A stretch of DNA of 64,000 bases from Pseudalkalibacillus decolorationis (GCF_024609785.1 NZ_JANHJQ010000009.1:62001-126000), one strand, 5' to 3'; shown: positions 1 through 10,087, counted from the first letter of the stretch. Program-made: numbers and translations. Notes: generated from the sequence alone by a model not told the origin.

Positions 1-2887
1 ACATAGACAATTCTTTAAGATTATTACTTCCTTCATCATGAGTAAGTGGATTATTTAAATACCAAGCTTCTTTGACAGTGTTACCTTCCTTCCAACTACC
101 TTGATGTGGAAGTAAAGCATACGTAAAATCATGATAGCCCTGATCAGCGTCTGGATCCGGGTGGACAGGTGCTTTTAACAATGAAATTCTCATTCTATTA
201 TCCTTGATATCATACCCATACTTACAATCATTAAGAAGACTAACTCCATAACCACCTTCGGACAAATCAGCCCATTGGTGTCCTACACTTTCAAAACGCG
301 CATAATCCCAGCTTGTGTTCCAGTGGGTTGGACGTTTCACATTACCAAATTGAATATCATAGGTAGCTTCAGTGGAACGAATATCAACTGGAAAGGCTGC
401 CTTTAACAGCCGCTGTTTTTCCTGCCAGTCTACTTGCGTTTTAAAATCAATCCTTCTGTTATTTGCATATACGATCATATCTTGCTTAATAATAGATTTA
501 CCGTATTTCCAGATAAAGCGGATGGAAGCTTGCACGTTACCTTTTTCCAGGAGCTGAATGGATTGTAGCAAAGTAACCTCTTCCATTTTTTGTTGATAAA
601 AAATATCGATATCCCAAGCATCAAACATGAGTGGTTTGTCTTCAAAAACTTGAAAAACATTCCCAGATTCATTTTTAGCTAACACTTCCCGTTTATTTTC
701 CAAATCATAAATGCTTGTTAGGTGTCCTTGCTCATTCCATTTAATAGAATAAAATGGTGTCTTGATACTAGAATCAGTTATCTCAAATGATTCCTGCTGA
801 AGCTTTCCACTACTTTCCGAGTCCAAGTGATACTCTAATGTCGTATAGCCCATTGCTGGAAGATTTTCCATTTGGACATACCAACCATTTTCTGTATGTT
901 GGGCAATAAGTTCATTCCCCTTTAAATCCAACCATTTTCCTTCCCCTAGACCTTCTGAATCAGAGATAAAAACCATGTCATTTCTTTCCCAAGGAGATGA
1001 ATTAAATACCGTCCATACGTTTTCTTCCTTCACCTTCAAAAGTGATTTGGATGATTGACGCCATACACCTTTGCCTAGTTTTTCTGCTTCTTCATATTCC
1101 TCTCTGGCATCTTCATATACTTCTTTTATAGATGAACCAGGAATGATGTCATGGAACTGATTCCGGAGTATCGTTTTCCACCCTTTGATTAATTCAGCTT
1201 GTGGGTAAGCTGACAACTCATTCTGATGGACCCCATTCAAGACACTTAACCATTCACATTCACGGTAAAGCAATTCTAACTTTCGATTCATACGTTTCAT
1301 AAATGCCTGACTCGTATATGTCCCACGGTGGAACTCAAGGTATAACTCACCATCCCACGTATGAACATATTCATCTGTTTCCTCGACCGTTTTATGTAGC
1401 TTTCTAAAATAATCTCTGGCTGTAGAGGGTTTTGCATGTGGTAATCCAGGGATTTTGTCAATGCGCCGACGCATTTCAAGCATTTCACGATTAACCCCTC
1501 CTCCACCATCCCCATAGCCATAGGAAAGCAGAAGATCTTGGTTTATATTTTTATCCTTATATGCTTCCCATGATTCCTGAACTACTTGTGGCGTAATAAA
1601 GCCGTTGTAAGTATAGTATCTTGATTCTGGCCACGGCTCCGTCGTAGTAATGAAATGAGTCAATATTTCGCTTCCGTCAATACCGCGCCATTTAAATGTA
1701 TCGTGTGGCATTCGATTGTACTGACTCCAACTTATTTTAGTTGTCATAAACGTATTGATTCCCGATTTTTTCAATATCTGTGGCAATGCCCAACTGTAGC
1801 CAAATACATCTGGCAGCCACAAATATTCACATTCTGTATTGAATTCATCGCGAAGGAAATTGGATCCTATCAGCAATTGGCGAACGAGTGACTCCCCAGA
1901 TGGTATGTTGCAATCAGCCTCGAGCCACATTCCACCATCTATTTCCCATCGACCATCTGTTATCCGTGCTTTCATTTTTTCATAGATTTCAGGATAATCA
2001 TCTTTCATATATTCATATAACTGTGGTTGTCCTTGCATGAAAATATATTCAGGGTATTGTTCCATTAAACGCAATACCGTTGAAAAAGATCGTGCTGATT
2101 TTTCTCTTGTATGTTTTAGACGCCACAACCAGGCGACATCGATATGTGTATGACCTACGCAATGAAAGGTCACGTCATTGTGTTTCTCCATAGCATCCAG
2201 TCGACTTTCCAAATAATGTTTGGCGTCATATACAGATTCGTAAAATTCCTCTGAGCCTGGGTTTAACCAGTTAATTTGATTAAGTGATTGGTTAAGTGCG
2301 TTCAATAATTTATGTCGTTCTGGCTGTTTCTCACTCATGATGAGTACTGTTTCAATTACAGCCTTTGCATCAAAATAATAGGTATCAACTTGTTCATCAA
2401 GCCAAGCAATTTCTGCGCGTTCGAATTTATACTCTTGTTGAACAGGCAGTCCACCACCTTCGAGGCCTGACCATAATCTAAAATCAAAAGTCAGGTTATT
2501 CCCAGCATGTCTCTCTGAAATAAAAACTTCTTGATGATTTGAATCCACACCTTGATAGGGCTGTCCCTCCAAAAATAAAAGGGACTCAAATCCAGAGTTA
2601 TTTCCTCCTCCAGTCCTACCAAAGTCGAACAAACCTACTATTTTTTTGCTAGACCAGTTATCAGGAATGCTGACCACAGTAGATAACCACGCATATAAAT
2701 CTCGACCTTGCCATCGTTCTCCTATTTTTATAATTGAAGATGTGTCATCATCATTTGGTGGGTAACTGCCAACCTCCCCAGCTTCATCAATAACAAATTT
2801 CCACTCAGACAATTTAATCGGATCTCGATAACGGTAACTCGACATCTCCCTAATACGTGATTTTGCTTTTTCCTCAGTCAATAACAT
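1..2887 (-). CDS. alpha-mannosidase, GH38 (C-terminus beyond window)
   Basis: Retaining glycosidase expected to release alpha-linked mannose from imported oligosaccharides; no signal peptide, so cytoplasmic. The frame is open to the left edge with 962 codons present, so the C-terminus is missing. Seen in my translation: the metal-site motif GHTHIDVAW near residue 247, the nucleophile motif LPDVFGYS near 358 and NQFHDIIPGSS near 578, which hold the His/Asp/Asp/His zinc ligands and the nucleophilic Asp of GH38. The ATG at 2887 has AAGGTGG seven bases upstream. It is the last gene visible in the leftward permease-permease-binding protein-mannosidase run, so the importer probably feeds it. Family assignment is firm; linkage specificity cannot be read from sequence. 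Confidence 0.93.
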   Translation of the reverse strand, partial: MLLTEEKAKSRIREMSSYRYRDPIKLSEWKFVIDEAGEVGSYPPNDDDTSSIIKIGERWQGRDLYAWLSTVVSIPDNWSSKKIVGLFDFGRTGGGNNSGFESLLFLEGQPYQGVDSNHQEVFISERHAGNNLTFDFRLWSGLEGGGLPVQQEYKFERAEIAWLDEQVDTYYFDAKAVIETVLIMSEKQPERHKLLNALNQSLNQINWLNPGSEEFYESVYDAKHYLESRLDAMEKHNDVTFHCVGHTHIDVAWLWRLKHTREKSARSFSTVLRLMEQYPEYIFMQGQPQLYEYMKDDYPEIYEKMKARITDGRWEIDGGMWLEADCNIPSGESLVRQLLIGSNFLRDEFNTECEYLWLPDVFGYSWALPQILKKSGINTFMTTKISWSQYNRMPHDTFKWRGIDGSEILTHFITTTEPWPESRYYTYNGFITPQVVQESWEAYKDKNINQDLLLSYGYGDGGGGVNREMLEMRRRIDKIPGLPHAKPSTARDYFRKLHKTVEETDEYVHTWDGELYLEFHRGTYTSQAFMKRMNRKLELLYRECEWLSVLNGVHQNELSAYPQAELIKGWKTILRNQFHDIIPGSSIKEVYEDAREEYEEAEKLGKGVWRQSSKSLLKVKEENVWTVFNSSPWERNDMVFISDSEGLGEGKWLDLKGNELIAQHTENGWYVQMENLPAMGYTTLEYHLDSESSGKLQQESFEITDSSIKTPFYSIKWNEQGHLTSIYDLENKREVLAKNESGNVFQVFEDKPLMFDAWDIDIFYQQKMEEVTLLQSIQLLEKGNVQASIRFIWKYGKSIIKQDMIVYANNRRIDFKTQVDWQEKQRLLKAAFPVDIRSTEATYDIQFGNVKRPTHWNTSWDYARFESVGHQWADLSEGGYGVSLLNDCKYGYDIKDNRMRISLLKAPVHPDPDADQGYHDFTYALLPHQGSWKEGNTVKEAWYLNNPLTHDEGSNNLKELSM

Positions 2888-2925
2888 ATGTATGCCACCT
2901 TTGAACTCAGTTTAGAATTTAGTAG

Positions 2926-2964
2926 GGCTCGTATGAAAGCCTTTATCTAAGGGTCATACGAGCC
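2926..2964 (-). other. intercistronic hairpin after binding-protein gene
   Basis: A perfect 11-bp inverted repeat (GGCTCGTATGA / TCATACGAGCC) with a 17-nt loop lies between the binding-protein stop and the mannosidase start. No U-run follows on the minus strand, so I read it as an mRNA-stability or partial-termination structure that lets the binding protein be made in excess of downstream genes. Confidence 0.6.
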
Positions 2965-2994
2965 ACCTATTTTCTTTAATATGCTAAAGATCTA

Positions 2995-4593
2995 TTAATC
3001 AGCTTTTTCCCAACGATCATAAGCATCTTGATGAATTTTCACTAATTTCTTAACATCCATATCCTCAATGGTTTGGACATATTTATCCCAATTTGATAGT
3101 GGTTCAACACCAGTGATGAACTTAGCTTCCATTTGTCTTATATACGTATCTAAATCAGCCTGAATTCTAGTAACCTGTTCTTGTTCTTCTGCTTTTAAAT
3201 AAACGAGTGGATAAGGAACTACTGCATAGGGCTCGATCTTTTCCTTTGTTTCAGCTTCAATAAACTTATCAAATTCACTCTTTTCCTGCCCTTCTATTGG
3301 ACCAGTTAAAGCAGGTGTAACAAGCCCATAGTCAGGTGTGATCGTTCCGCGATAATCCTCTCGGCTCTCATAACCTTCTGGCAAAGGAAGTTCTTTTTTA
3401 GCTCCGCCTTCCTCATCAGCCCATGTCCAGAGATGTCCTTCAGGACCCTGGTTTAGGAACTCATAGCCTTCTTGTGAATAGAAGTAGTCAACCCAACGAA
3501 TTGATGCTGCTGGATTAGGATTGTTTTTTGTGATTGAGAACGTACCTCTATTGATTCCTGTGCTGCGTGGGAATAACGGTTCATCTGAAACAGGACTAGT
3601 CAAAGGGAAAAACATTGGGTCATCAAGAGCTTGTTCTGGGGTTTCACCCAATGTAAAAAATGAGAAGTAATCCGGGAATACTCCAACCCTGTTCGCTTTT
3701 CCTTTTGCTTTTTTCTGCTCATCTGATTGAGCGAATACTTCTTGATCTAATAACTTTTCATCATAAAGTTTATTCATATATTTCAAATACTCTTTATACT
3801 CAGGTTGAATCGGGGTATACCTGACCTTTCCATCCACTTCCTCAATACCCCATTCTTTCATGCCAAAAGCACCTAACAACCATGGACGAGTACTATCCAT
3901 TTTGACATCGGTCAATGGGATTTCATCTGCTTTTCCGTTACCGTTTGGATCTTCTGTCTTAAATCGTTTTAATAATTCGTAAAACTCTTCGGTAGTCTTA
4001 GGTAGTTCCTTAACACCCAAATTCTCTAACCATGTTCCGTTATACCACATCGGTCCTCTGTACCAAATGGCTGTAGCTCCATTAGATACCCTAGGTAACG
4101 AATATATATGACCATCAACGGTAGTAACAGATTTTTTGACAGCAGGGTTTTCTTCGAATAACTTTTGAATATTTGGAGCATGTTTCGCTATAAGATCTTC
4201 TAAAGGTAACAATACCCCTTGTTTTCCATAGTCAACTTCCATAGCAGGCGTCAAATTAGAAGATCCAGCTGCATAGATGATATCTTCTATATCCCCACTA
4301 GCAAACGCTAAATTCAATTTCGTTTTGAAGTCAGTCATTGGAGGTGTATTGTATTCAAAATTGATATTGGTCATTTCTGAATATTTTTGTAATGTTGGCA
4401 TGTCTTTCCATTCGGCCATACCTGTACCTGGTGCTATCAACGACATTTTTATTTCTTCGTCAACAATCGGGAAACCTTCCTCATTTACGGGTGCCGCCTT
4501 CTTATCGCTTTTTTCTTCATCTTCTTGTTTACAAGCCGCTAGAAGCAATAACATAAAAACGGAAATCAACATAATACGTAGTAATTTTTTCAA
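2995..4593 (-). CDS. LplA-like extracellular sugar-binding lipoprotein of ABC importer
   Basis: Solute-binding component of a CUT1-type carbohydrate ABC importer, anchored outside the membrane by a lipid. The signal peptide ends in the lipobox LLAAC with Cys21 as the modified residue, followed by a charged linker and a long alpha/beta binding domain. At 532 aa it matches the longer LplA/YtcQ-type proteins rather than MalE-size ones. The start is a TTG with GGGGA upstream. It is encoded after the two permeases, the lpl order of Bacillus subtilis. No ATPase is encoded nearby, so a shared MsmX-type ATPase is presumed. Ligand unknown; the next gene, an alpha-mannosidase, hints at mannose-containing oligosaccharides. 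Confidence 0.9.
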   Translation of the reverse strand: MKKLLRIMLISVFMLLLLAACKQEDEEKSDKKAAPVNEEGFPIVDEEIKMSLIAPGTGMAEWKDMPTLQKYSEMTNINFEYNTPPMTDFKTKLNLAFASGDIEDIIYAAGSSNLTPAMEVDYGKQGVLLPLEDLIAKHAPNIQKLFEENPAVKKSVTTVDGHIYSLPRVSNGATAIWYRGPMWYNGTWLENLGVKELPKTTEEFYELLKRFKTEDPNGNGKADEIPLTDVKMDSTRPWLLGAFGMKEWGIEEVDGKVRYTPIQPEYKEYLKYMNKLYDEKLLDQEVFAQSDEQKKAKGKANRVGVFPDYFSFFTLGETPEQALDDPMFFPLTSPVSDEPLFPRSTGINRGTFSITKNNPNPAASIRWVDYFYSQEGYEFLNQGPEGHLWTWADEEGGAKKELPLPEGYESREDYRGTITPDYGLVTPALTGPIEGQEKSEFDKFIEAETKEKIEPYAVVPYPLVYLKAEEQEQVTRIQADLDTYIRQMEAKFITGVEPLSNWDKYVQTIEDMDVKKLVKIHQDAYDRWEKAD

Positions 4594-4702
4594 CTAAATA
4601 CATCCCCTTTCAATTCAAAAAAATTTGCTTTCCTTATTTCCCTAAGGTATGTAACCACCTCCTCTTCGATAGTAAGTAAATTTATATAACTACTTAAAAG
4701 TT

Positions 4703-5608
4703 CTAACCTTTAAGTGAGCCAATCATGACACCCTTTACAAAATATCGTTGTAAAAATGGATACACCACGATTATAGGTAATGTGGAGACAATCATGACCC
4801 CATACTTAATAATAGCGGCCAATTGTTCCTTACTATGCATCGCTTCAGCCATACTCTCTGTTATATTTGCAGTCGAAGATGACATTTCCTGCAATACGAG
4901 TATTTCTCTTAAAACTAACTGAAGTGGATACAGGTCTTTATCTGATAAATAGATCAATGCGTTGAAATAGCCGTTCCAGTGACCAACACCATAAAACAGC
5001 GCCATTACAGCGATGATAGGGGCAGATAATGGTAAAACAATCTTCATAAACATCTTAAAATTTGAGCATCCATCCATCCGAGCTGACTCTTCCAGTTCTG
5101 TAGGTATCGTTACCTGGAAGTATATTCGGGAAATAATAATATTCCATACTGCAGCGGCATTGGGCAAAACCATTGCCCAAATTGTGTCAATCATCCCCAA
5201 ATCTTTAACTAGTAAATAGGTTGGAATCAAGCCACCACTGAAAAACATAGTTAGTACGAAAAGACCAGTAAGGAACCCTCTACCAACAAAATCTTTACGT
5301 GCCAATGCGTAAGCGGCTGGTAAGGTAACTGCTAGGTTTATTAAAGTACCAAGAACGGTATAAAAAATAGTGTTGAGGTATCCTTTCCAAATTTGCTCAT
5401 TTTCAAAAATTAATTTATAACCTTCTAAAGTAAACCCTTTTGGCAAAAACCACATTTCTCCTGAGTTTACTGCCGATGGATCACTTACAGATGCACTAAC
5501 AATATAGATTAATGGATAAAGTACTATCATTAATGCAATGAAAAGAAATGAATAGTTAAATATCTTGAAGGTTTTGTCAGCTTTCGTCTCTTTTATAACT
5601 GCTCCCAT
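4703..5608 (-). CDS. carbohydrate ABC transporter permease (LplC/MalG type)
   Basis: Inner-membrane subunit of the CUT1 importer, 301 aa, with about six hydrophobic segments and the cytoplasmic EAA loop (EESARMDGC, about residues 195-203) that docks with the ATPase. The C-terminus ends in the VKGVMIGSLKG pattern typical of MalG/LplC proteins. ATG preceded by AAGGGGGAAA. It lies 14 nt after the partner permease and about 110 nt before the binding-protein gene. Assignment to the LplC side rests on the N-terminal FxxLxxxPLIYIVSASVSD pattern and gene order. Confidence 0.92.
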   Translation of the reverse strand: MGAVIKETKADKTFKIFNYSFLFIALMIVLYPLIYIVSASVSDPSAVNSGEMWFLPKGFTLEGYKLIFENEQIWKGYLNTIFYTVLGTLINLAVTLPAAYALARKDFVGRGFLTGLFVLTMFFSGGLIPTYLLVKDLGMIDTIWAMVLPNAAAVWNIIISRIYFQVTIPTELEESARMDGCSNFKMFMKIVLPLSAPIIAVMALFYGVGHWNGYFNALIYLSDKDLYPLQLVLREILVLQEMSSSTANITESMAEAMHSKEQLAAIIKYGVMIVSTLPIIVVYPFLQRYFVKGVMIGSLKG

Positions 5609-5622
5609 ATTCTATTTCCCCC

Positions 5623-6627
5623 TTACCATAAACTTGTTTCACTACGTTTCTTTGCAATTTGGTTTACAGCTATAAGTAGGGCAGCATTAATAACTGCATT
5701 GAATAAACCAACAGCAGCAGCAAAACTGTATTGGGCTTCTAATAAACCTGACGTATAGACAAACGTTGCAATAACATTTGATGATTCGAGGTTTAGCGGA
5801 TTTTGTAAAAGTAATATTTTTTCAAAACCAACCGCAAGAAAATTACCGATATTTAATATTAATAAGATAATCATCGTTGGTACAAGTGCCGGAATATTTA
5901 TATACCAGATTCGCTGTAGCCTTGTTGCACCATCAACAATTGCAGCTTCGTGTTGTTGCATATCGACACCAGCAAGAGCAGCAAGATAAATGATTGTTCC
6001 CCACCCTGTATTCTGCCATACCCCTGAAAGTACAAATACAGATTTAAACCAATCGGGATCAGCCAAAAACCGAATCGGTTCAAAACCAAGGAATTCAATG
6101 AAATGATTGATGATACCTGTAGCAGGTGATAGAAATGCAATAATCATCCCAGCCATTACAACAACCGAAATAAAATGTGGCGCATATGTAACCGTTTGAA
6201 CGCTTCTTTTATAAATACCATCTTTTACCTCGTTTAATAACAGTGCCAAAATAATTGGTAGTGGAAAACCAACAACTAATTCATAAAGATTAATAACGAG
6301 TGTATTTTTTAATAAATCCCAAAAATAATAGGATTCAAAAAACCTGATAAAATGTTCAAATCCTACCCATTCACTTCCCCATATACCTAGGGCTGGAATA
6401 AAATCTTTAAATGCAATTTGCAAACCATACATAGGGATGTAATGGAAGATAATGAAGTACAAAAATGATGGTAATACAAATAGGTATAACTGCCAGTTTT
6501 GTAGGATTTTTTTTATTTTTTTCTGTCTTAATTGAGGTTTTGGATTGACCGGTTTTAGATTCGGTTTCGTAGATCCATTCCTTACCTCGGTTTCCTGTTG
6601 TTTGGCAATAGAAGAACTCGTGCTCAT
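5623..6627 (-). CDS. carbohydrate ABC transporter permease (LplB/UgpA type)
   Basis: Second membrane subunit of the CUT1 importer. It has a polar, lysine-rich N-terminal tail of about 50 residues, then six hydrophobic segments and an EAA loop (HEAAIVDGA). I place the start at the ATG at 6627, which has AAGGAGGG upstream; an in-frame ATG 60 nt earlier has no ribosome binding site. First gene of the leftward permease-permease-binding protein-GH38 unit. A cre-like site lies 113 nt upstream, so carbon catabolite control by CcpA is likely. Confidence 0.9.
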   Translation of the reverse strand: MSTSSSIAKQQETEVRNGSTKPNLKPVNPKPQLRQKKIKKILQNWQLYLFVLPSFLYFIIFHYIPMYGLQIAFKDFIPALGIWGSEWVGFEHFIRFFESYYFWDLLKNTLVINLYELVVGFPLPIILALLLNEVKDGIYKRSVQTVTYAPHFISVVVMAGMIIAFLSPATGIINHFIEFLGFEPIRFLADPDWFKSVFVLSGVWQNTGWGTIIYLAALAGVDMQQHEAAIVDGATRLQRIWYINIPALVPTMIILLILNIGNFLAVGFEKILLLQNPLNLESSNVIATFVYTSGLLEAQYSFAAAVGLFNAVINAALLIAVNQIAKKRSETSLW

Positions 6628-6739
6628 ACGATAAGGCTCCCTCCTTCTGATTATTCTGAATCTTCTTAAGTCTATCGTTTTGTGCATGCAGCGGTAAATA
6701 TGTCAATTTACAAGTACTTGTCACACTTCCCCGCGTTTA

Positions 6740-6753
6740 TAAAACCGCTTACA
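6740..6753 (-). promoter_or_regulatory. candidate cre site (CcpA operator)
   Basis: TAAAACCGCTTACA matches the cre consensus TGWAANCGNTNWCA with one mismatch in either orientation. It lies 113 nt upstream of the LplB-type permease start, where CcpA would repress the importer/alpha-mannosidase operon when glucose is present. No footprint or expression data are available here. Confidence 0.6.
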
Positions 6754-6820
6754 ATTAGTTGATTCTTTAACCTTCCGATGTGTCATTTATGAACTACTAT
6801 GTTAAACTTTACGTTTATAT

Positions 6821-6975
6821 AGAAAAGCGCAAGCGCCCTGGTTAGCCCCGAAGGTCACTGGAAGACCGACGAGGAGGCTGTCGCCGCCGCAGGAGGTTTG
6901 AAGTGATCCGAGGGGCTGGGCGCTGAAGCTAGACATTACATCCATGCCGCAATACTTTCTTCACTTGTAAAAAAA
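6821..6975. repeat. mosaic intergenic element, copy F (GCGCAAGCGCC core)
   Basis: A structured 155-bp repeat beginning AGAAAAGCGCAAGCGCC and ending ATACTTTCTTCACTTGTAAA. The core pairs GCGCAAGCGCCC near its left end with GGGCGCTGAAGC near its right end, and is nearly identical to copy E at 29006-29166. Its right tail runs straight into the T-tract (A-run on the plus strand) of the terminator at 6969-7002. Confidence 0.8.
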
Positions 6976-7002
6976 TATACCCCCGTTATGATGCGGAGGT
7001 AT
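6969..7002 (-). terminator. intrinsic terminator of the AraC-type regulator gene
   Basis: On the minus strand the stem ATACCTCCG / CGGGGGTAT closes an 8-nt loop and is followed by ATTTTTTT, 41 nt past the regulator stop codon. It separates the regulator from the importer operon. Confidence 0.85.
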
Positions 7003-7042
7003 TGAAAATTCAAATGATATTGTACTTCATTTTAAAAAGTGG

Positions 7043-9304
7043 TTATTGTTTATGCAAATTTCGATATTGGCCAGGAGTTACGCCTTCTATTTTTTTGAAT
7101 TTCCGTGTAAAGTTTGGAACATCTATATAACCTACTTCTGTTACAATGTCTTTTATAGATTGATTAGACTCTTTCAAGCATTTTTTTACTTCTTCGATTC
7201 GAAGATGGAACACATATTTAGAAAATGTAACACCGGTTTGTTCTTTTAAGAAACGACTTAGGTAAGAGACCGAAAGTTGAAATTGTTCTGCTGTATTCTC
7301 AAGACTAAGATCATACTTATTATAATTTGTTTTAATATAATTTATAATCTCATTTCGTAATTCACTATTATGACTTTCCTTTTTTTCCTCAACCTTTTGA
7401 CAAATATCAATGACTACTGTCTGAAGTTTTCTATCTAGTTCCTCGATAGAATTAAAATCAACAATGCTGTTGAAATCCTGAACATGTTCACTCAATCCAA
7501 TTTCAGACACTGTTTTCAGCACCGTATTTATGATGTCAAAACATACACACTTTAATATTTGTATGGACAGCTCTTCCTTAGCAAGTCTGACAAACATTTT
7601 ATTCAAAGTCTCTAAAGCAACCACCTGATCGCCCTGTTTTAAACTTTGGATAAATTTAATTTGTTCTTCTTTTGGATATCCTAGTGACTGTTCTTGTTGT
7701 GAACTAATATCCTCAAAATAGATGATACTACCCTGTCCATTTACAAATTTATATTCAATCGACGCGAGCGCTTCAATGAAAGATCGATTTACCCGGCTTT
7801 TGTCATTATACATGCTACCTACCCCAATTGTAGGAGTGATTGATGAGCTCTCCCGGATAAGCTGTTTGATTTGTGAAACAAGCATTCGTCTCTGCGTCTT
7901 AGCAATACCTGTAACTGGATCCATACAAACAACTACTGCAATCGCTTCACTGTATATAAGATCGACTCCACTTGCAGTCGCTCCTTGGAATGAAACTTGA
8001 GATAACATATTAGCTATCTTCTCTCTATCTTTGATTCTTTCCTCTCCAAGATCGTTTTTTTCAAATGAGACAATAACAACAAAGTAGTGAGCATCCCTCA
8101 TGATTATTTTCGAAGAGTGCAACAAATGATCAATTCCATCGTTATTTTGGTCACCTTTCAATAACCTCATAAGGTACTGGTCTCGAACAAAAGGTTCCTG
8201 TATATCCATCTTTTGACTCATACTTTTTCGATCTTTGAATACTTTCGTAATCGAATTACGAATAGATTCCAGTTCATTTCTTTCATCAAAACTAGTATTC
8301 TTCTCCTCATTGACTTTTAACAGCTCAGAGATGTTTTTTATTGGTGAATATTGTTTTTTTGCAAGTAGGATTGCCGCTCCGGATCCAGCAAACACAACTG
8401 AAATTAGAATCAAAAGTATAAAAGTTTGTACTTGGGCGACCCGTTCAAAAAATTGTTCTGTGTCCATCAAAGTTACAAATGTCCAGCCACTTATTTCAGA
8501 TTTAATAGTAACAAGGGAATAGTCTTGGCCATCAATTTCAATATTATCTACACCGGTCTTTCCCATAATCAACCGGCTCACATCGGTTGTCTGGATGTCC
8601 ATATTATACTTATTCGAAGCCAGTACTTGATTGTTTTCATCAAATATATACGTATTCCCTTGAAACTCACCTAAAATATTTTGAATGAGACCTGTTATAA
8701 CCGACTCTTCTATAAAGTACATTACTGTTCCATAGGTATTTGAACTATTTGGAGCAATCGGATATAAAAAAGCAATCACACGATTTTTCTCAACATTGTT
8801 AACGGTTACATTTTCTACCGGCCTTATAATCGGCTTTTCCGTATGTAAATCATTAATAAGATTTTCTTTTTCCCAAAATTCAAAATCATATACTTTTTTC
8901 GTTAATGTATCGAGGGAATAAGAACCACTGGAGGAATAAATGATGTCTTCCCCATAATAATATACAAAAAGTTCCTCAATAATCGAACTGTTTGCTTTAA
9001 ATTTCTTCAATTCATTAATTGCCTCTCCTCCATAATAGCCATGACTCATCATATACGGTGTTAAACGAGAATCATAAGCTATTCTTGCAGCAAGAGTCTT
9101 TAGTTCTTTCATTCTTCCATCTGTCATATCCTTTACTTGTTTTAATTTATTGATATTAGACTGTTCAATTTCCTGCCGTAAGCTATAAACTGAGTTATGG
9201 TAAATAATTGCACTCATAATAATAAAAGGAATAAGAAAGACCAGTAGATAGGACAAGGTGTACTTATATAATAGGCGAGATTTGACTCTATTAAGACCGA
9301 ACAT
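7043..9304 (-). CDS. membrane-anchored AraC-family regulator (YesS-like)
   Basis: A one-component sensor-regulator. A transmembrane segment near residues 12-33 and another near 295-318 flank an extracellular sensor domain; a central cytoplasmic region follows, and the last 100 residues form an AraC-type double helix-turn-helix (ENTAEQFQLSVSYLSRFLKE, then IVTEVGYIDVPNFTRKFKK). B. subtilis YesS has this layout and controls rhamnogalacturonan genes. I prefer the ATG at 9304, 11 nt after AAAGGGG; the ATG nine bases earlier sits too close to it. It follows the DUF624 gene by 39 nt and precedes the importer operon, its likely target. Confidence 0.9.
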   Translation of the reverse strand: MFGLNRVKSRLLYKYTLSYLLVFLIPFIIMSAIIYHNSVYSLRQEIEQSNINKLKQVKDMTDGRMKELKTLAARIAYDSRLTPYMMSHGYYGGEAINELKKFKANSSIIEELFVYYYGEDIIYSSSGSYSLDTLTKKVYDFEFWEKENLINDLHTEKPIIRPVENVTVNNVEKNRVIAFLYPIAPNSSNTYGTVMYFIEESVITGLIQNILGEFQGNTYIFDENNQVLASNKYNMDIQTTDVSRLIMGKTGVDNIEIDGQDYSLVTIKSEISGWTFVTLMDTEQFFERVAQVQTFILLILISVVFAGSGAAILLAKKQYSPIKNISELLKVNEEKNTSFDERNELESIRNSITKVFKDRKSMSQKMDIQEPFVRDQYLMRLLKGDQNNDGIDHLLHSSKIIMRDAHYFVVIVSFEKNDLGEERIKDREKIANMLSQVSFQGATASGVDLIYSEAIAVVVCMDPVTGIAKTQRRMLVSQIKQLIRESSSITPTIGVGSMYNDKSRVNRSFIEALASIEYKFVNGQGSIIYFEDISSQQEQSLGYPKEEQIKFIQSLKQGDQVVALETLNKMFVRLAKEELSIQILKCVCFDIINTVLKTVSEIGLSEHVQDFNSIVDFNSIEELDRKLQTVVIDICQKVEEKKESHNSELRNEIINYIKTNYNKYDLSLENTAEQFQLSVSYLSRFLKEQTGVTFSKYVFHLRIEEVKKCLKESNQSIKDIVTEVGYIDVPNFTRKFKKIEGVTPGQYRNLHKQ

Positions 9305-9343
9305 AAGTGTCATGTCCCCTTTCTGGCAATTTTAACTCCGACT

Positions 9344-10009
9344 TCAAAAAAATTCGGCTCTTTTTGTCCTCCTTTTTGAGAACGCACTTTTATGGGTTAA
9401 TTTCTTTTTCTCAATCTGCATAAAGGCCCGGTATGCAAACCACATAAGCGGATAAGCTATAAGTGGAGCACCTGCAAAGACAAGTAAAACCGGCAGAAAA
9501 CTAAATAAATAATAAAGAATAACAAGACTAATTATCATAGCGATTGTTTCAAGCGGTCTAGCCAGTGCTAAGAAAAACGACTGCTTAAAATATAGAACTG
9601 ACTTTAAGTTGTAACGTACAAAAACAGGGAAAAGGTATAATAGCATGATGAAATAGAAGAAAGATAGCAATAACAAAATAGAATGAAGAGGCATAGATTG
9701 AATAGCTTGTTTTGATATTTTAATATCAAAATATAAAAACAGACCTATCCCAATAATAATTACCCCAATAATGTTAGATTTTAAAAAATGGGTTTTATAC
9801 GTTTTATAGAAGTTTTGGAATATTGGGATGTCGAGATCTTCTTCAACCCACTTACGAATAACTGAGAACATAGCGGTGGTTGCAGGCATAAATCCGAAGA
9901 CGACTAACCCCAAAACTGTGAAAAGAACCCAAAGCAGATGAAGATACATTACTTTTGCTAACCAATTTCCTATATTATAGAGCCATTTAAAAGCACCATT
10001 AATAGACAT
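9344..10009 (-). CDS. DUF624 membrane protein (YesL-like)
   Basis: Small integral membrane protein of 221 aa with about five hydrophobic segments, and the motif FGFMPATTAMFSVIRKW after the first, which marks DUF624/YesL proteins. Function is not established; in Bacillus these genes sit beside CUT1 importers and YesS/LplR-type regulators. I chose the ATG at 10009, with AAGGGAAG upstream, over an in-frame TTG 33 nt earlier. A sigma-A-like promoter lies about 80 nt upstream, and the gene is transcribed into the AraC-type regulator gene. A second DUF624 gene occurs at 40535-41149. Confidence 0.85.
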   Translation of the reverse strand: MSINGAFKWLYNIGNWLAKVMYLHLLWVLFTVLGLVVFGFMPATTAMFSVIRKWVEEDLDIPIFQNFYKTYKTHFLKSNIIGVIIIGIGLFLYFDIKISKQAIQSMPLHSILLLLSFFYFIMLLYLFPVFVRYNLKSVLYFKQSFFLALARPLETIAMIISLVILYYLFSFLPVLLVFAGAPLIAYPLMWFAYRAFMQIEKKKLTHKSAFSKRRTKRAEFF

Positions 10010-10087
10010 CAACACCACTTCCCTTTCTAACCAAATAAGCAAAAAATGTTTAAATGCCCATTTTTGTTGTTTTCCTACTATAATTCA

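Noticed and set aside
4277-4597. Plus-strand frame opposite the binding-protein signal peptide
   Set aside because: It is antisense to a strongly supported lipoprotein gene, has no binding site and no recognisable product; similar frames opposite other genes were dropped for the same reason.
6821-6975. Open frame within the GCGCAAGCGCC element
   Set aside because: Frames are short, lack a binding site, and are not conserved between copies E and F.
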